From contig NZ_NVQF01000022.1 in assembly GCF_002592005.1 (NCBI RefSeq), positions 1 to 64,000 on the forward strand: DNA of 64,000 nucleotides, written 5' to 3'. Positions 25,296 through 33,748 of this stretch are shown one piece after another (positions within the stretch are counted from its first letter, which is position 1; every line of letters begins with the position of its first letter). The notes under the pieces are model-generated. The model was not told where the DNA came from, ran no database searches, and saw nothing but the letters and a program-made list of their open reading frames with translations. Both the position numbers and the translations under genes were made by a program. The stretch is from Mycolicibacterium palauense (GTDB lineage Bacteria > Actinomycetota > Actinomycetes > Mycobacteriales > Mycobacteriaceae).

Positions 25296-26408
25296 TCAGT
25301 ACACACCCTCGTAGACCGGCGCCCCCTCGAAGGAGGCGGCGGGAGCCACCTCGCTGACCGAGTCGCCCACCTGCCCGGGCGGTCCGGGCACCCGGACGGC
25401 GGTGTCGCGTTCGAGGTTGTTGGGGATGAACATCCCCCTGCTCACGTGATTCATCACCACCTGACCCCGCTGACCGTACGGGACCGGCTCACCCGATTCC
25501 GGGTCGACCACCCAGAACACCGCATACGGCGAGCGTGGATCGAACACGAACGGATCCGCGTGGCCGGATCGGGCGCGGGTGACGGCCTGCGAGAGAATCA
25601 TCGTGCTGCCGAACGCCATCGTGATCGAGGCCTCGCAGAAGATCCCGCGCAGCAGATCCAGTGTGTCCAGGTCGACGTGGGCGCCGCTGAGCAGGATGTA
25701 GCGCACCTTGGCGTTGACCAGGTCGACGAGGGCGTCATCCTCGGCGATGGCCTCCAACAGGGGCGGCGTGCAGTGCAGGTTGGCCACGTCCTGGCTGGTC
25801 AGGATGAACCGGGCCTGGCCGATGACATGCTCGACGTAGGCCGGGATCTGCTCGCCGCCACCGCGGGCGGCGAGCGTCTTGACCCACCGCGGATCCAGAT
25901 CGATCGCGTGGAAGATCGACCCGAGACGCCCGGCCACCATCCGGGAGAAGAAGCCCACGCCGTGCGGACCGCTGGGCATCATGCACAGAAACCCGCGACC
26001 CGCTACGAATCCGCCCGACGCGAAGTCCTCGGTCTGCCAGCGGATCACCTGCTCGACCCAGTCCGGCAGTTGCACGGTGCGTTTGGGTGCCCCGGTGGTC
26101 CCCCCGGATTCGAAGATCTGCGGCAGCGCCGTGCCCGGGTATCCGGCCGGGATCAACTCCTCGACCGGTGCGTCCCGCAGCGCGCCGAGCAGGTTGGGGA
26201 ACCGGCGCAGATCGTCGAAGGTCGTGATGTCGGTCAGCGGGTCGAAGTCGAGATCACCCGCGGCGCGCAGCCAGAACCGTGACCCGGTGTCGGCGCCGAA
26301 ATGCCAGGCCATTGCGGTGCGCAGGTAGGCGTCCGGATCGAGGACCGCGGCCGCCCTGGGCACGTCCAACAGCGAGAAATCCACCTCAACCCCTTCCGTC
26401 AGGCCCAT
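25296..26408 (-). CDS. LuxE-like/AMP-binding acyl synthetase
   Basis: The 370-residue protein contains an adenylate phosphate loop, FESGGTTGAPKRTVQ (near residue 110), then CMMPSGPHGVGFFSRM, LLSGAHVDLDTLDLLRGIF and AFGSTMILSQA, in the order of a short ANL-type enzyme without the mobile C-terminal domain. This matches LuxE-type acyl-protein synthetases and the 'phenazine antibiotic biosynthesis' proteins. These activate a carboxylate as an acyl-AMP and pass it to a partner reductase. It lies 26 bases after the LuxC-like gene in the same operon. The substrate is unknown. Confidence 0.75.
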   Translation of the reverse strand: MGLTEGVEVDFSLLDVPRAAAVLDPDAYLRTAMAWHFGADTGSRFWLRAAGDLDFDPLTDITTFDDLRRFPNLLGALRDAPVEELIPAGYPGTALPQIFESGGTTGAPKRTVQLPDWVEQVIRWQTEDFASGGFVAGRGFLCMMPSGPHGVGFFSRMVAGRLGSIFHAIDLDPRWVKTLAARGGGEQIPAYVEHVIGQARFILTSQDVANLHCTPPLLEAIAEDDALVDLVNAKVRYILLSGAHVDLDTLDLLRGIFCEASITMAFGSTMILSQAVTRARSGHADPFVFDPRSPYAVFWVVDPESGEPVPYGQRGQVVMNHVSRGMFIPNNLERDTAVRVPGPPGQVGDSVSEVAPAASFEGAPVYEGVY

Positions 26409-26434
26409 GTCTTCCCTCGTCGCCCCGGGCGCGG

Positions 26435-27820
26435 TCAGCCACCGAGAAAACCCTTGTTACGCATCAGGAAATCCGCGAGGAAGCCGTCGTGGGGGATCTG
26501 CGGCGCCTGGTAGTAGGTCGGGTGGGTGCCGCGGTACAGATTGGTCACCGTCGGTTCCGCGATCAACGCGTCGACGAGGTCGTCGTACTCGGTGTGGACG
26601 CCCAGGACCAGGGAACGGCGCAGCGGCGCGACACCGTCGTCCCGCGACCACGGCGACACCCACACGCACGGGAACCCCAGCTCGACGTTGAGCCTGTCCG
26701 GGTCGGGACGGTCGAGGAGGTGGACCGCCGGGCGCAGCGCCGCCGACCCGTCACCGAGGTCGGCAACGACCTGCCCGGCGCCCAGCAGCTCCTCGGCGCC
26801 GGTGGCCCGCCGTGCCAGGAATCCCGCCAGCGCCCGCGCGCTGGCCAGCGGTTGAGTCGGCAGGACCGCCCGCTCGTCGTGGGCGGGCGCCGGCTCCAGC
26901 GCACCCAGGCGCTCGGCGATCGCGTGGGCCAGCGGCGCCGGGTCGCCCTCGTAGAGCACCGCGGTCGTGTTCACGCATCCCGTGCCGCCCTGGCCGCTGA
27001 CCGAGTCGACGATCATGTCGAGGTGGCGGTGCCAGTCCTGTTCGGCGGTGAGCAGGATCTTCGTCCGCCCAGGTCCGTTGGGAAACACCGTCGCGGACGC
27101 GGCGTACCTGTCGACGACATCCTGGCCGCCGTAGACCATGGCCAGGTCGGCGCGGCCGACGAGTTCGTCGACGCCGGTGTGGTCGGTGGGCAGATACAGC
27201 ACGTCCTCGGCGCGGAAACCGGCGCCGCGCAACGCCGCGACGACACGGTGTCCGGTGAACGGTTCGCGCCGGGACGGGCGGACGGCCACCCGGTATCCCA
27301 GCGCCAGAGCCTGCGGCCACGTCCCGTGGATGCCGGGGGTGTTCCCGGAGGCGTTGACCGCGAACACTTCTGCGCGCCGCGTCCACACCGCGCCGCCCTG
27401 CCCGGGCCGCTGGCGGCGCCAGTCGGTCACCGAACCCGAGGGTCGCGCCGGGGCGGCGGCGGTCATGGCCGATGCGAGCGCGTCGGCGACACCGTGGGCG
27501 GCGGCGCGGGTCACGGCGATCGGCAGCCCCGAGACCCGGGTGGCCGCCAGGACGTACCGCTCGAAGTCCAGGCCTCCGATCGTCGCGTCGACGAACGCGG
27601 CGGCCGCGGCCGACAGTGCGGTTGCGCGTTGCGCGGGCGGCAGCGGCGCGACACGGCGCTGCGCGGCCAGGCCACGACGGATGTAGAGCGGGGGCACCAC
27701 GCTCATCTCGACGGCGGCGGAGCCGGTGACATCGCGGAGGACCTCGCGGGTGCGGGTGCGGTACTCGCCGTCGGGACCCAGTGCGTCGAGGGCGACGAGA
27801 TCCGCGGCGACAGTGGACAT
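26435..27820 (-). CDS. LuxC-like acyl reductase (aldehyde dehydrogenase fold)
   Basis: ATG 27820 is preferred (GGTGAG about seven bases upstream; GTG 27832 is possible), giving 461 residues. The nucleotide-binding core shows VNASGNTPGIHGTW and VRPSRREPFTGH near residues 155-192. The catalytic cysteine is C282 in GQGGTGCVNTTAV, matching the active-site Cys of LuxC. LuxC enzymes take an acyl group from LuxE and reduce it with NADPH to an aldehyde. Here the partner gene follows directly and an MFS carrier precedes, so the operon probably reduces a specific acid and moves the acid or aldehyde across the membrane. No luciferase genes (luxAB) are present in the window. Confidence 0.8.
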   Translation of the reverse strand: MSTVAADLVALDALGPDGEYRTRTREVLRDVTGSAAVEMSVVPPLYIRRGLAAQRRVAPLPPAQRATALSAAAAAFVDATIGGLDFERYVLAATRVSGLPIAVTRAAAHGVADALASAMTAAAPARPSGSVTDWRRQRPGQGGAVWTRRAEVFAVNASGNTPGIHGTWPQALALGYRVAVRPSRREPFTGHRVVAALRGAGFRAEDVLYLPTDHTGVDELVGRADLAMVYGGQDVVDRYAASATVFPNGPGRTKILLTAEQDWHRHLDMIVDSVSGQGGTGCVNTTAVLYEGDPAPLAHAIAERLGALEPAPAHDERAVLPTQPLASARALAGFLARRATGAEELLGAGQVVADLGDGSAALRPAVHLLDRPDPDRLNVELGFPCVWVSPWSRDDGVAPLRRSLVLGVHTEYDDLVDALIAEPTVTNLYRGTHPTYYQAPQIPHDGFLADFLMRNKGFLGG

Positions 27821-27985
27821 CGGACCGCTCACCGGCGGCCACCGCGTGACGCGGCCGCGGCGTCGTCCCGAGTTCTGCCGGCGATAGCGATGGCCGCAGC
27901 CTAGTGGGCCCCGGTAACGCCCGGGCGCATGGCGGGTGAACGATTCTGCCCGGCGCGGCCTCCGGCGACGGCCGCCGGCCCGGGG

Positions 27986-29248
27986 TCACCCGGCGGCGGT
28001 GTCGAGCTGCCGGCGACTGGGGGACAGCGCCACCGCGGCCCCGGCGGCGATCAGGTTCAACGCCAGCAGAGCGGCCAGCGGCTCGATGATCGCCGCCCGC
28101 TGGGCGAGCGCGCCCAGCGCCGCACCCACCAGCGAGGACACCGCCGCGATCAGCAGGGCCCCGAATCCCAGCAGGGTCGCCCGGTGCCGGTCGGCGGCAT
28201 GCGCGCCGACCCAGATCAGCCCGGCGCTGAAGATGGCCTGGTTGGCGACGGTGGCCAGCACGAAGACGATCGAATAGACCCAGACGTGGTTCCATTCCTG
28301 GCGGACCTCGATGACGACGCAGATCAGCGCCGCCGCCGCTCCCAGCAGGCCGCTGAGGACGAACATCGCCCGCACGCCCGCCCGGCGGCTCACCCAGCGC
28401 CAGAACACCGCACCAAGCACCAGGCCCACACTGGACGAGATGATCAGCACGTGCAGGCATCCGGCGGTGTTGGAGTGATTGACCGACGCGTGCACGCTGT
28501 AGAACGGGGTGCCGAGGCTGACCGGCACGAACAACACCATGATCGCGGCGTAGTAGCGGAACCAGCGCTGCGACCGCGCGGCCGCCAGGCCCTCGCGGTA
28601 GGTGTCGGCGAAGGTCACGCGCTGCCGGCGACCGACCCCGGTGACCGGCCCGATGAACACGGCCAGCAGCGCGGCCGCGGCCAGGCAGCCCGCGCCCAGC
28701 CAGAGCAGGTCCAGCTGGCTGTTGCGCGGGTCGCGCTGCGCCAGATACGGCACCAGTAGAAGCGTGATCCCGACGGTCATGATCGCGCCGAGCGCGCCCT
28801 GCACCAGCACCAGATCGCGGCGACGATCCTCGGACAGCTTGCTCGAGATCACCTCGGAAAAAGCCACTTTGGACAGGCCGGAGACGAGGCCCGCCGCCAG
28901 CGAGGCCGCCAGGAAGACGGCCGCGACGAGAAGACCGGTGCGCGCCGAGATACCGCTGAGTGCGACGAAGACCGCCATCGCGCCGGTCGAGCCGGCGATG
29001 ACGGCGTGCAGGTTGGCGTGGCTGCGCCGCAACACATACGGCGACAGGGAGTTGCCCACGACCACGCCGACGCTGTAGGCCGCATACACCAGCCCCGCCA
29101 CCCACAGCAGGTCGAACTGCGCGGCGATGAAGGGCAGCACGACCGAGACGTTGGCGAGCTGCAAACCCGTGATGTACAGCGTGCCCTGGGACAGGAACAC
29201 CCGGTAGCGGCCCCGTTCGGCCGAGGTGTCCGCCGCGTTGCCGCTCAC
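27986..29248 (-). CDS. MFS transporter of the LuxC/LuxE-like operon
   Basis: The 420-residue protein has twelve predicted helices; loops such as YVLRRSHANLHAVIAG and KVAFSEVISSKLSEDRRRDL sit between helices in the usual MFS positions. The start is GTG 29248. Tandem 11-bp repeats end only a few bases upstream, and each carries a GGA that could serve as the ribosome site. It is the first gene of the operon, and the LuxC-like gene begins 165 bases beyond its stop. It may import the acid to be reduced or export the product. Confidence 0.85.
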   Translation of the reverse strand: MSGNAADTSAERGRYRVFLSQGTLYITGLQLANVSVVLPFIAAQFDLLWVAGLVYAAYSVGVVVGNSLSPYVLRRSHANLHAVIAGSTGAMAVFVALSGISARTGLLVAAVFLAASLAAGLVSGLSKVAFSEVISSKLSEDRRRDLVLVQGALGAIMTVGITLLLVPYLAQRDPRNSQLDLLWLGAGCLAAAALLAVFIGPVTGVGRRQRVTFADTYREGLAAARSQRWFRYYAAIMVLFVPVSLGTPFYSVHASVNHSNTAGCLHVLIISSSVGLVLGAVFWRWVSRRAGVRAMFVLSGLLGAAAALICVVIEVRQEWNHVWVYSIVFVLATVANQAIFSAGLIWVGAHAADRHRATLLGFGALLIAAVSSLVGAALGALAQRAAIIEPLAALLALNLIAAGAAVALSPSRRQLDTAAG

Positions 29249-29251
29249 TGT

Positions 29252-29313
29252 GTCATTCCGGCGTCATTCCGGTGTCACTCCGGCGTCATTTCTGGTGTCA
29301 CTCCCGGTCACTC
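29252..29313. repeat. Tandem 11-bp repeats at the head of the MFS/LuxC/LuxE operon
   Basis: Six near-copies of GTCATTCCGGC begin at 29252, 29263, 29274, 29285, 29297 and 29307; spacing is 11, 11, 11, 12 and 10 bp. Eleven-base spacing puts copies on about one face of the helix. They lie directly before the operon start. An operator array or a slippage-prone leader is possible. Confidence 0.7.
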
Positions 29314-29497
29314 ACGCCCAGGACCGTCATCGGTCGCCATCCGTTGTCGTGGCGCGACGTTACTCCGCACCGGCGATTTCGACAGTGCACCCGGTCGCAC
29401 CCGGTCGCGTCCACTATCCACAGTGGTTCCACCTTTCCAAAGTGGTTCCACAAGGAAACCTTCGGACTTTCTCAGTGACGGTCAGCACAGTGGTGTG

Positions 29498-29815
29498 ATG
29501 ACCGCATTACTCGAATCACCGCCCCGCACGGTCGCCACGGCGCCGCTCGGTAGGTGGCGTCGCGGGTGGTGGCGAAGCGCACCGACGGCCAGGGCGGCGT
29601 TGGCCGCGGTGTTCCTGGCCATCCTGTTCGGAACGATCTATGCCAGTGCGGAGCTGGCGCACACCGTGGCCTCCACGGTCGCCTTCGCGACCGCGATCAC
29701 CCTGATCGCCGCCGCGGTGGCCGGGTGGGAGCGCGTGGTCGTCACCGCGCAGGACGCCGGACTGGTCGGAGCCGCCGCACGGGAACGTCGGGCCGGCCGC
29801 CGCGACACCCGCTGA
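29498..29815 (+). CDS. Small membrane protein, two helices
   Basis: ATG 29498 opens a 105-residue protein. A basic stretch (GRWRRGWWRSAPTAR) precedes two hydrophobic segments (AALAAVFLAILFGTIYASAEL and VASTVAFATAITLIAAAVAGW). The tail is short and arginine-rich (ERRAGRRDTR). No family is recognised. It is divergent from the MFS/LuxC/LuxE operon across the 11-bp repeats, so the array may influence both genes. Confidence 0.65.
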   Translation: MTALLESPPRTVATAPLGRWRRGWWRSAPTARAALAAVFLAILFGTIYASAELAHTVASTVAFATAITLIAAAVAGWERVVVTAQDAGLVGAAARERRAGRRDTR

Positions 29816-29830
29816 CCACCGGAGCGTCGC

Positions 29831-31192
29831 TCAGGCGGACACGGCGCCCTTCCGCGACAGGGGGCCCGACAGCGGCCTGACGTGGACGCGGGCCCCGTGG
29901 CGGGGCACCAGCACCGGTGCCGCGTGCGCCGGCGGCGACTCCTCGCGCCCGCTGACCGGGCGCAGCTCGGCCTCCCGCAGCATGGTGTGCAGGACCGTCG
30001 TCAGCTCACACATCGAGAAGCTGGCCCCGATGCAACGTTTGATTCCGCCGCCGAACGGCACCCAGCTGTACGGGCCGGGCCGGGTACCCAGGAACCGCTC
30101 CGGGGCGAAGGTGTCCGGCTCGGGGTAGGTCTGCGGGTCACGGTTGATCACGTCGAGCAGCAGCACGATCCGCGTCCCGGGCGGCAGCGTGTAGTCGCCG
30201 AGCCGGTACTCGCCGGCGGTCATCCGCCCGGTGATCGGTGCCGGGGGCCGCAGCCGCAGGGTCTCGTTGATGACCGCTTCGGTGTAGGCGGTGGCGCCGG
30301 TTTCGGCCTCGGCGCGCACCCGCTCCTGCACCGGACGGTGGTGGGACAGCAGGTCGGCCAGCCAGGCCAACGTCGTCGCCGTCGTCTCGTGCCCGGCCAG
30401 CATCAACGTGATGATGTCGGCCCGGATCTCCTCGTCCGAGAGCCGGTCGCCGTCCTCGGAGCGTGCCTGCACCAGCATGCCGAGCACGTCGGTGGCGTCG
30501 CCGCGGGCATCCGCCGACCGCCGCGCGGCGATCATCGGCAGCACCAGCTCGTCGATCCGGCGGTTGACCGCGGACAGGGTGCCCCAGCCGCGCAGCGCCC
30601 CCAGCCGCCGCGCCGCGTAGCGGACCGGCGTCTCGGTGGACACCGCCAGGTCGAGCAACTCGGCGAACGGCGCGCCCAGGCGCTCGATCTCGGTGGGCTC
30701 GTGGACCCCGAAGATCACCTGCACGATCACGTCGAGCGTCAGGTCCCGGGCCGCGTCGAGCATCCGTACCGGTGCCCCGGCCGGCCAGGACGCCATCGCG
30801 CTGCGTGTCGCGGCCTCGATGGTGGGGACGTAGCCGCGCAGGGCGGCGCCGTGCAGGGGAGGCGCCACCAGCTTGCGCCGGCGCAGATGCTCGGGCTCCT
30901 CGAGGACGAACATGGACCGGCGGCCGTAGATCGCCGCGGCCGGGCCCACACCCTCGCCGCCCAGCAGCACGTCGGGTTTGGCGGTGAACACCTGCTTGGC
31001 CAGCGCGGGATCGGCCACGACCACGACGGGGCCGAATCCGAGCACCGGCAACGCCACCACCGGCCCGAGCCGGTCCACCAGCCGGCGCAGCAGGGCCTGC
31101 CCGCCGACCCCGTACGCCGCGGCGTACAGACCGCCGAACACCGGTGACAGCAACCTGGGAGCCGGCAAACTCGGGGGCAACACAGGTGTCAC
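29831..31192 (-). CDS. Cytochrome P450 (CYP138-like)
   Basis: GTG 31192 is chosen over the TTG at 31243 because the longer frame adds only an arginine-rich stretch; 453 residues fits the family. The I-helix oxygen motif is LMLAGHETTATT, the K-helix ExxR is NETLRLRP, and the heme-binding loop FGGGIKRCIGASF has ligand Cys387. The sequence style is close to mycobacterial CYP138. P450s insert oxygen into lipids or sterols with electrons from ferredoxin; no ferredoxin gene is adjacent. It follows the ketosynthase-like gene by 77 bases on the same strand, which suggests a shared lipid substrate. Confidence 0.92.
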   Translation of the reverse strand: MTPVLPPSLPAPRLLSPVFGGLYAAAYGVGGQALLRRLVDRLGPVVALPVLGFGPVVVVADPALAKQVFTAKPDVLLGGEGVGPAAAIYGRRSMFVLEEPEHLRRRKLVAPPLHGAALRGYVPTIEAATRSAMASWPAGAPVRMLDAARDLTLDVIVQVIFGVHEPTEIERLGAPFAELLDLAVSTETPVRYAARRLGALRGWGTLSAVNRRIDELVLPMIAARRSADARGDATDVLGMLVQARSEDGDRLSDEEIRADIITLMLAGHETTATTLAWLADLLSHHRPVQERVRAEAETGATAYTEAVINETLRLRPPAPITGRMTAGEYRLGDYTLPPGTRIVLLLDVINRDPQTYPEPDTFAPERFLGTRPGPYSWVPFGGGIKRCIGASFSMCELTTVLHTMLREAELRPVSGREESPPAHAAPVLVPRHGARVHVRPLSGPLSRKGAVSA

Positions 31193-31269
31193 CCTGGCAC
31201 GGCGGCCGCCCGCCCGGCGGCGTTTTCGCCAGACACGTGTCAAATTCTGCGGGGACCGGACCGGACGTC

Positions 31270-32553
31270 TCAGGCGGCCCCGAACACCAGCGCCACGTTC
31301 TGGCCGCCGAGGCCGAACGAGTTGGCGACCGCGTAGCGGTAGTCGCCGTAGCGGGCCTTACCGGTGACGACGTCGAGGTCGACCTCGGGGTCCAGATGTT
31401 CGAGGTTCACCGTCGGCGGAACGATGCCGTCGCGCAGGGCCTGCACCGTCACCACCGCCTCGACGGCGCCCGAGGCTCCCATCGACTGCCCCAGCGCACC
31501 TTTGGGCGCGGTGACCGCCGGGCCGTGGGCCAGCGCGCGTTGGATCGCGTGGGTCTCGGCCACGTCGCCCGAGGAGGTGCCGGTGGCATGGGCCTTGACA
31601 CAGTCGATGTCGGCGGCCGTCAGACCGGCCAGCCGAACCGCGCGGGTGATGGCGTCGGCGGCCGTCTCCCCGCTCGGGTCCGACGCCACGGCGTCATAGC
31701 CGTCCGAGGTCATGCTGAAGCCCATCACCCTGGCCAGGATGGTCGCGCCGCGAGCCCTGGCGTGCTGCTCGCTCTCGACGACCATCAGCGCACCGCCCTC
31801 GGCGAGCACCGTGCCGTCGCGGTCCCGGTCGAACGGACGGCAGGCCCCCGCCGGGTCGTCGTTGTTGCACGACAGCAGGCCGCTGTTCGCGAACGCCGCC
31901 ACCGGCGTCGCCTCGATCTTGGTCTCCACCCCGCCGCAGATGGCGATGTCGGCCTCGCCGAGGGCGATCATCCGCCACGCCTGACCGATGGCCGCGGCCC
32001 CGGAGGCGTCGGCCAGGATGGGCGCCACCACGCCGGACTTGGCGTGCCGATCCAGACCGACCGCGGCCGCCGGGGCGTTGGGCATGTGCATCTGCACCAT
32101 CAGCGGATTGGCCGCCCGCATACCCCTGGCACGCCACTGGTCATACAGGTTCACCAGATCCTGGGTGGTGCCGAAGGCGTGACCGATCGAGACCAGCAGG
32201 CGGGTGGTGTCCACGTCGGGTGCCCCGGCGTTGTCCCAGACCCGCCGGCCCAGCACGGTGGACATCTTCTGCATGTAGGACAGCCGCCGCAGTTCGATGC
32301 GGGTCAGGTGCTCGTCGAACTCCTCCAGCAGCCGGCCACCGATGTGCACCGGCAGGTGGAACTCCTCGATGAACGGGTAGTCGAGCACGTCGATGCCGCT
32401 GTGGCCGTCGAGCAGGCCCTGCCAGGTCTCCTCGGCGTCCGCGGCGATCGGCGTGGTGGACGCGACGGCGGTGACCACGACGTCGACGAGTCCGTGGCCG
32501 GTGCTCAGGGCCGGCCTCGTGGCCGTCCCTGAGGCCCCCCTCGTGGTCGTCAT
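31270..32553 (-). CDS. KasA/FabF-like ketosynthase lacking the catalytic cysteine
   Basis: ATG 32553 (AGGGGGA nine bases upstream) gives 427 residues, the KasA/KasB length, and similarity to KasA is evident throughout. The nucleophile position, normally in an xACxxG context, reads APILADASGAAAI, so Cys is Asp182. The first catalytic His is kept (H322 in KAHATGT) and the lysine is kept (K351), but the second His is Gln356 in KGALGQSMGA. Such a protein cannot form the usual acyl-Cys. Ketosynthases with lost Cys act as decarboxylases or chain-length factors. A working partner or another chemistry is needed. It precedes a P450 gene. Confidence 0.88.
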   Translation of the reverse strand: MTTTRGASGTATRPALSTGHGLVDVVVTAVASTTPIAADAEETWQGLLDGHSGIDVLDYPFIEEFHLPVHIGGRLLEEFDEHLTRIELRRLSYMQKMSTVLGRRVWDNAGAPDVDTTRLLVSIGHAFGTTQDLVNLYDQWRARGMRAANPLMVQMHMPNAPAAAVGLDRHAKSGVVAPILADASGAAAIGQAWRMIALGEADIAICGGVETKIEATPVAAFANSGLLSCNNDDPAGACRPFDRDRDGTVLAEGGALMVVESEQHARARGATILARVMGFSMTSDGYDAVASDPSGETAADAITRAVRLAGLTAADIDCVKAHATGTSSGDVAETHAIQRALAHGPAVTAPKGALGQSMGASGAVEAVVTVQALRDGIVPPTVNLEHLDPEVDLDVVTGKARYGDYRYAVANSFGLGGQNVALVFGAA

Positions 32554-32945
32554 GGTGGTCGGTCCCCCTGCGCTCCCCGGGTGACTACCCGGACACGCCG
32601 CCGGGTGAACACCCAGTCCGGATGCTGGCCCGGGTCCTGGCCCGGGTGCTCGAATGTGGCGCGGTCCGCATTCGGCTCGCCTCCTGCCCCTCCCGTGCGC
32701 CCCTCCCGCGCACGCTCCGTGAACGTCCCGGCCGCCCCCGGCGTGCGGGCGGCCCGGTTCGCTCTGCGACGACGGCACGGCCGCCGCGGTCGCCTCCCCT
32801 GGTGAAGGACTTCGATTATCGCCGATCGGCGCCGTCGCCGGGACGCATCGAGGTGAAGTCCTCCGATCCCGGCCACTGCGGCATCTTGGGCATCTGCGAT
32901 ATCTCCGGCATCCGCACCCGGGCGGTACCGGCGCGGATCGGGGCG
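32554..32945. other. Intergenic region upstream of the ketosynthase-like gene
   Basis: No supported gene. A minus-strand micro-frame (ATG near 32908 to TAA at 32816-32818; MPEISQMPKMPQWPG and on, 31 residues) looks protein-like but has no ribosome site. Arms GGACTTC and GAAGTCC (about 32808-32861) form a wide inverted repeat. The promoter of the ketosynthase/P450 pair must lie here. Confidence 0.4.
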
Positions 32946-33101
32946 CTAGAACTCGTCGGGGATGTCGTAGCGGGTCTGGTGGCGGCCGGGCGCCTCCGGG
33001 TCGTCGTTCTGGTGGTCCAGCTTGTCCTGCAGCTCGCGTTGCTCCTCGGTGGCCCTGGTGGCGTCCTTCGGCGTGGGCGGCGGGATCTTGTTCTGTTCCA
33101 C
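32946..33101 (-). CDS. Very small hydrophilic hypothetical protein
   Basis: GTG 33101, seven bases after GGAGG, opens a 51-residue protein rich in Asp, Gln and Pro (EQNKIPPPTPKDATRATEEQRELQDKLDHQNDD). It has no signal or membrane helix and probably lacks a stable fold. It directly follows hspX on the same strand (90 bases), so it may belong to the same hypoxia/stress transcript. Function unknown. Confidence 0.55.
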   Translation of the reverse strand: MEQNKIPPPTPKDATRATEEQRELQDKLDHQNDDPEAPGRHQTRYDIPDEF

Positions 33102-33191
33102 GGTCGGCCTCCGGTGGGTCGTCGACGTGTTCCGACCCACCGGGTTCACCGTTCCGGCGGCGCCGAAACACCGGTCACCGGCCGGACCGGC

Positions 33192-33623
33192 TCACTGGGG
33201 TGCCTGGACCTCGATCTTCTTCTCGCTCTTCTTGGGTTCGGAGATGCCGACCGACACGGTGAGGATCCCCTTGTCGTAGGTCGCCTTGATGTCCTCCTCG
33301 TCCGCGCCCTGGGGCAGGGTCACGCTGCGAACGAACGAGCCGTAGGAGAACTCCGACCGCCCCTTGCTCTCGCTCTTCTCGCTGCGCTCGGCCTTGATGG
33401 TCAGCCGGCCGTCCTGCACGGTGACGTCGACGTCCTTGGCCGGGTCGACGCCGGGAATCTCGGCGCGTACCTCGTAGCGGCCGTCCTCGGTCATCTCGTC
33501 TTCGAGCCGCATCGCACGGGCATCGATGAGCGGGCGGAGGTTGGCGAACGACGGAAACCCCGCGAAAAAGTCGGCCACCTCGGGAAACAATGACGAATGC
33601 TGGCGTCGTTCCAGGGTGCTCAT
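33192..33623 (-). CDS. hspX: Alpha-crystallin small heat-shock protein HspX (Hsp20)
   Basis: ATG 33623 with GGAGGAG gives 143 residues. The sequence follows M. tuberculosis HspX/Acr almost block by block: [63 protein letters not shown], then [17 protein letters not shown] and [13 protein letters not shown]. It forms oligomers that hold unfolding proteins under hypoxia and stationary phase. A DosR-type palindrome lies about 70 bases upstream, consistent with control by DosR. Orthology is inferred from recalled sequence. Confidence 0.93.
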   Translation of the reverse strand: MSTLERRQHSSLFPEVADFFAGFPSFANLRPLIDARAMRLEDEMTEDGRYEVRAEIPGVDPAKDVDVTVQDGRLTIKAERSEKSESKGRSEFSYGSFVRSVTLPQGADEEDIKATYDKGILTVSVGISEPKKSEKKIEVQAPQ

Positions 33624-33687
33624 GACTCCTCCTTCTGGCTGGTCTTGTCTGATGCACCACAATCCGACCACCCGGGGGAGCCGGCGG

Positions 33688-33707
33688 CTAGGGACCCAGG
33701 TCCCGGA
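33688..33707. promoter_or_regulatory. DosR-type box upstream of hspX
   Basis: The core GGGACCCAGGTCCC is a perfect palindrome and aligns with the DosR consensus TTSGGGACTWWAGTCCCSAA, with the GGGAC and GTCCC half-sites at the correct spacing. It stands between hspX and the upstream hydrolase gene. Confidence 0.7.
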
Positions 33708-33748
33708 ATCGGGTGGCCGTTCGTCCAGCAGAGTGCGTCCGGGGAGGG

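Noticed and set aside
32816-32908. 31-residue micro-frame MPEISQMPKMPQWPG...
   Set aside because: Looks protein-like but no ribosome site and no independent support; kept only as a remark in the spacer entry.
32554-33171. 206-residue N-terminal extension of the ketosynthase-like frame
   Set aside because: Sequence is Arg/Pro/Gly shadow running through another gene; the start with a ribosome site is at 32553.
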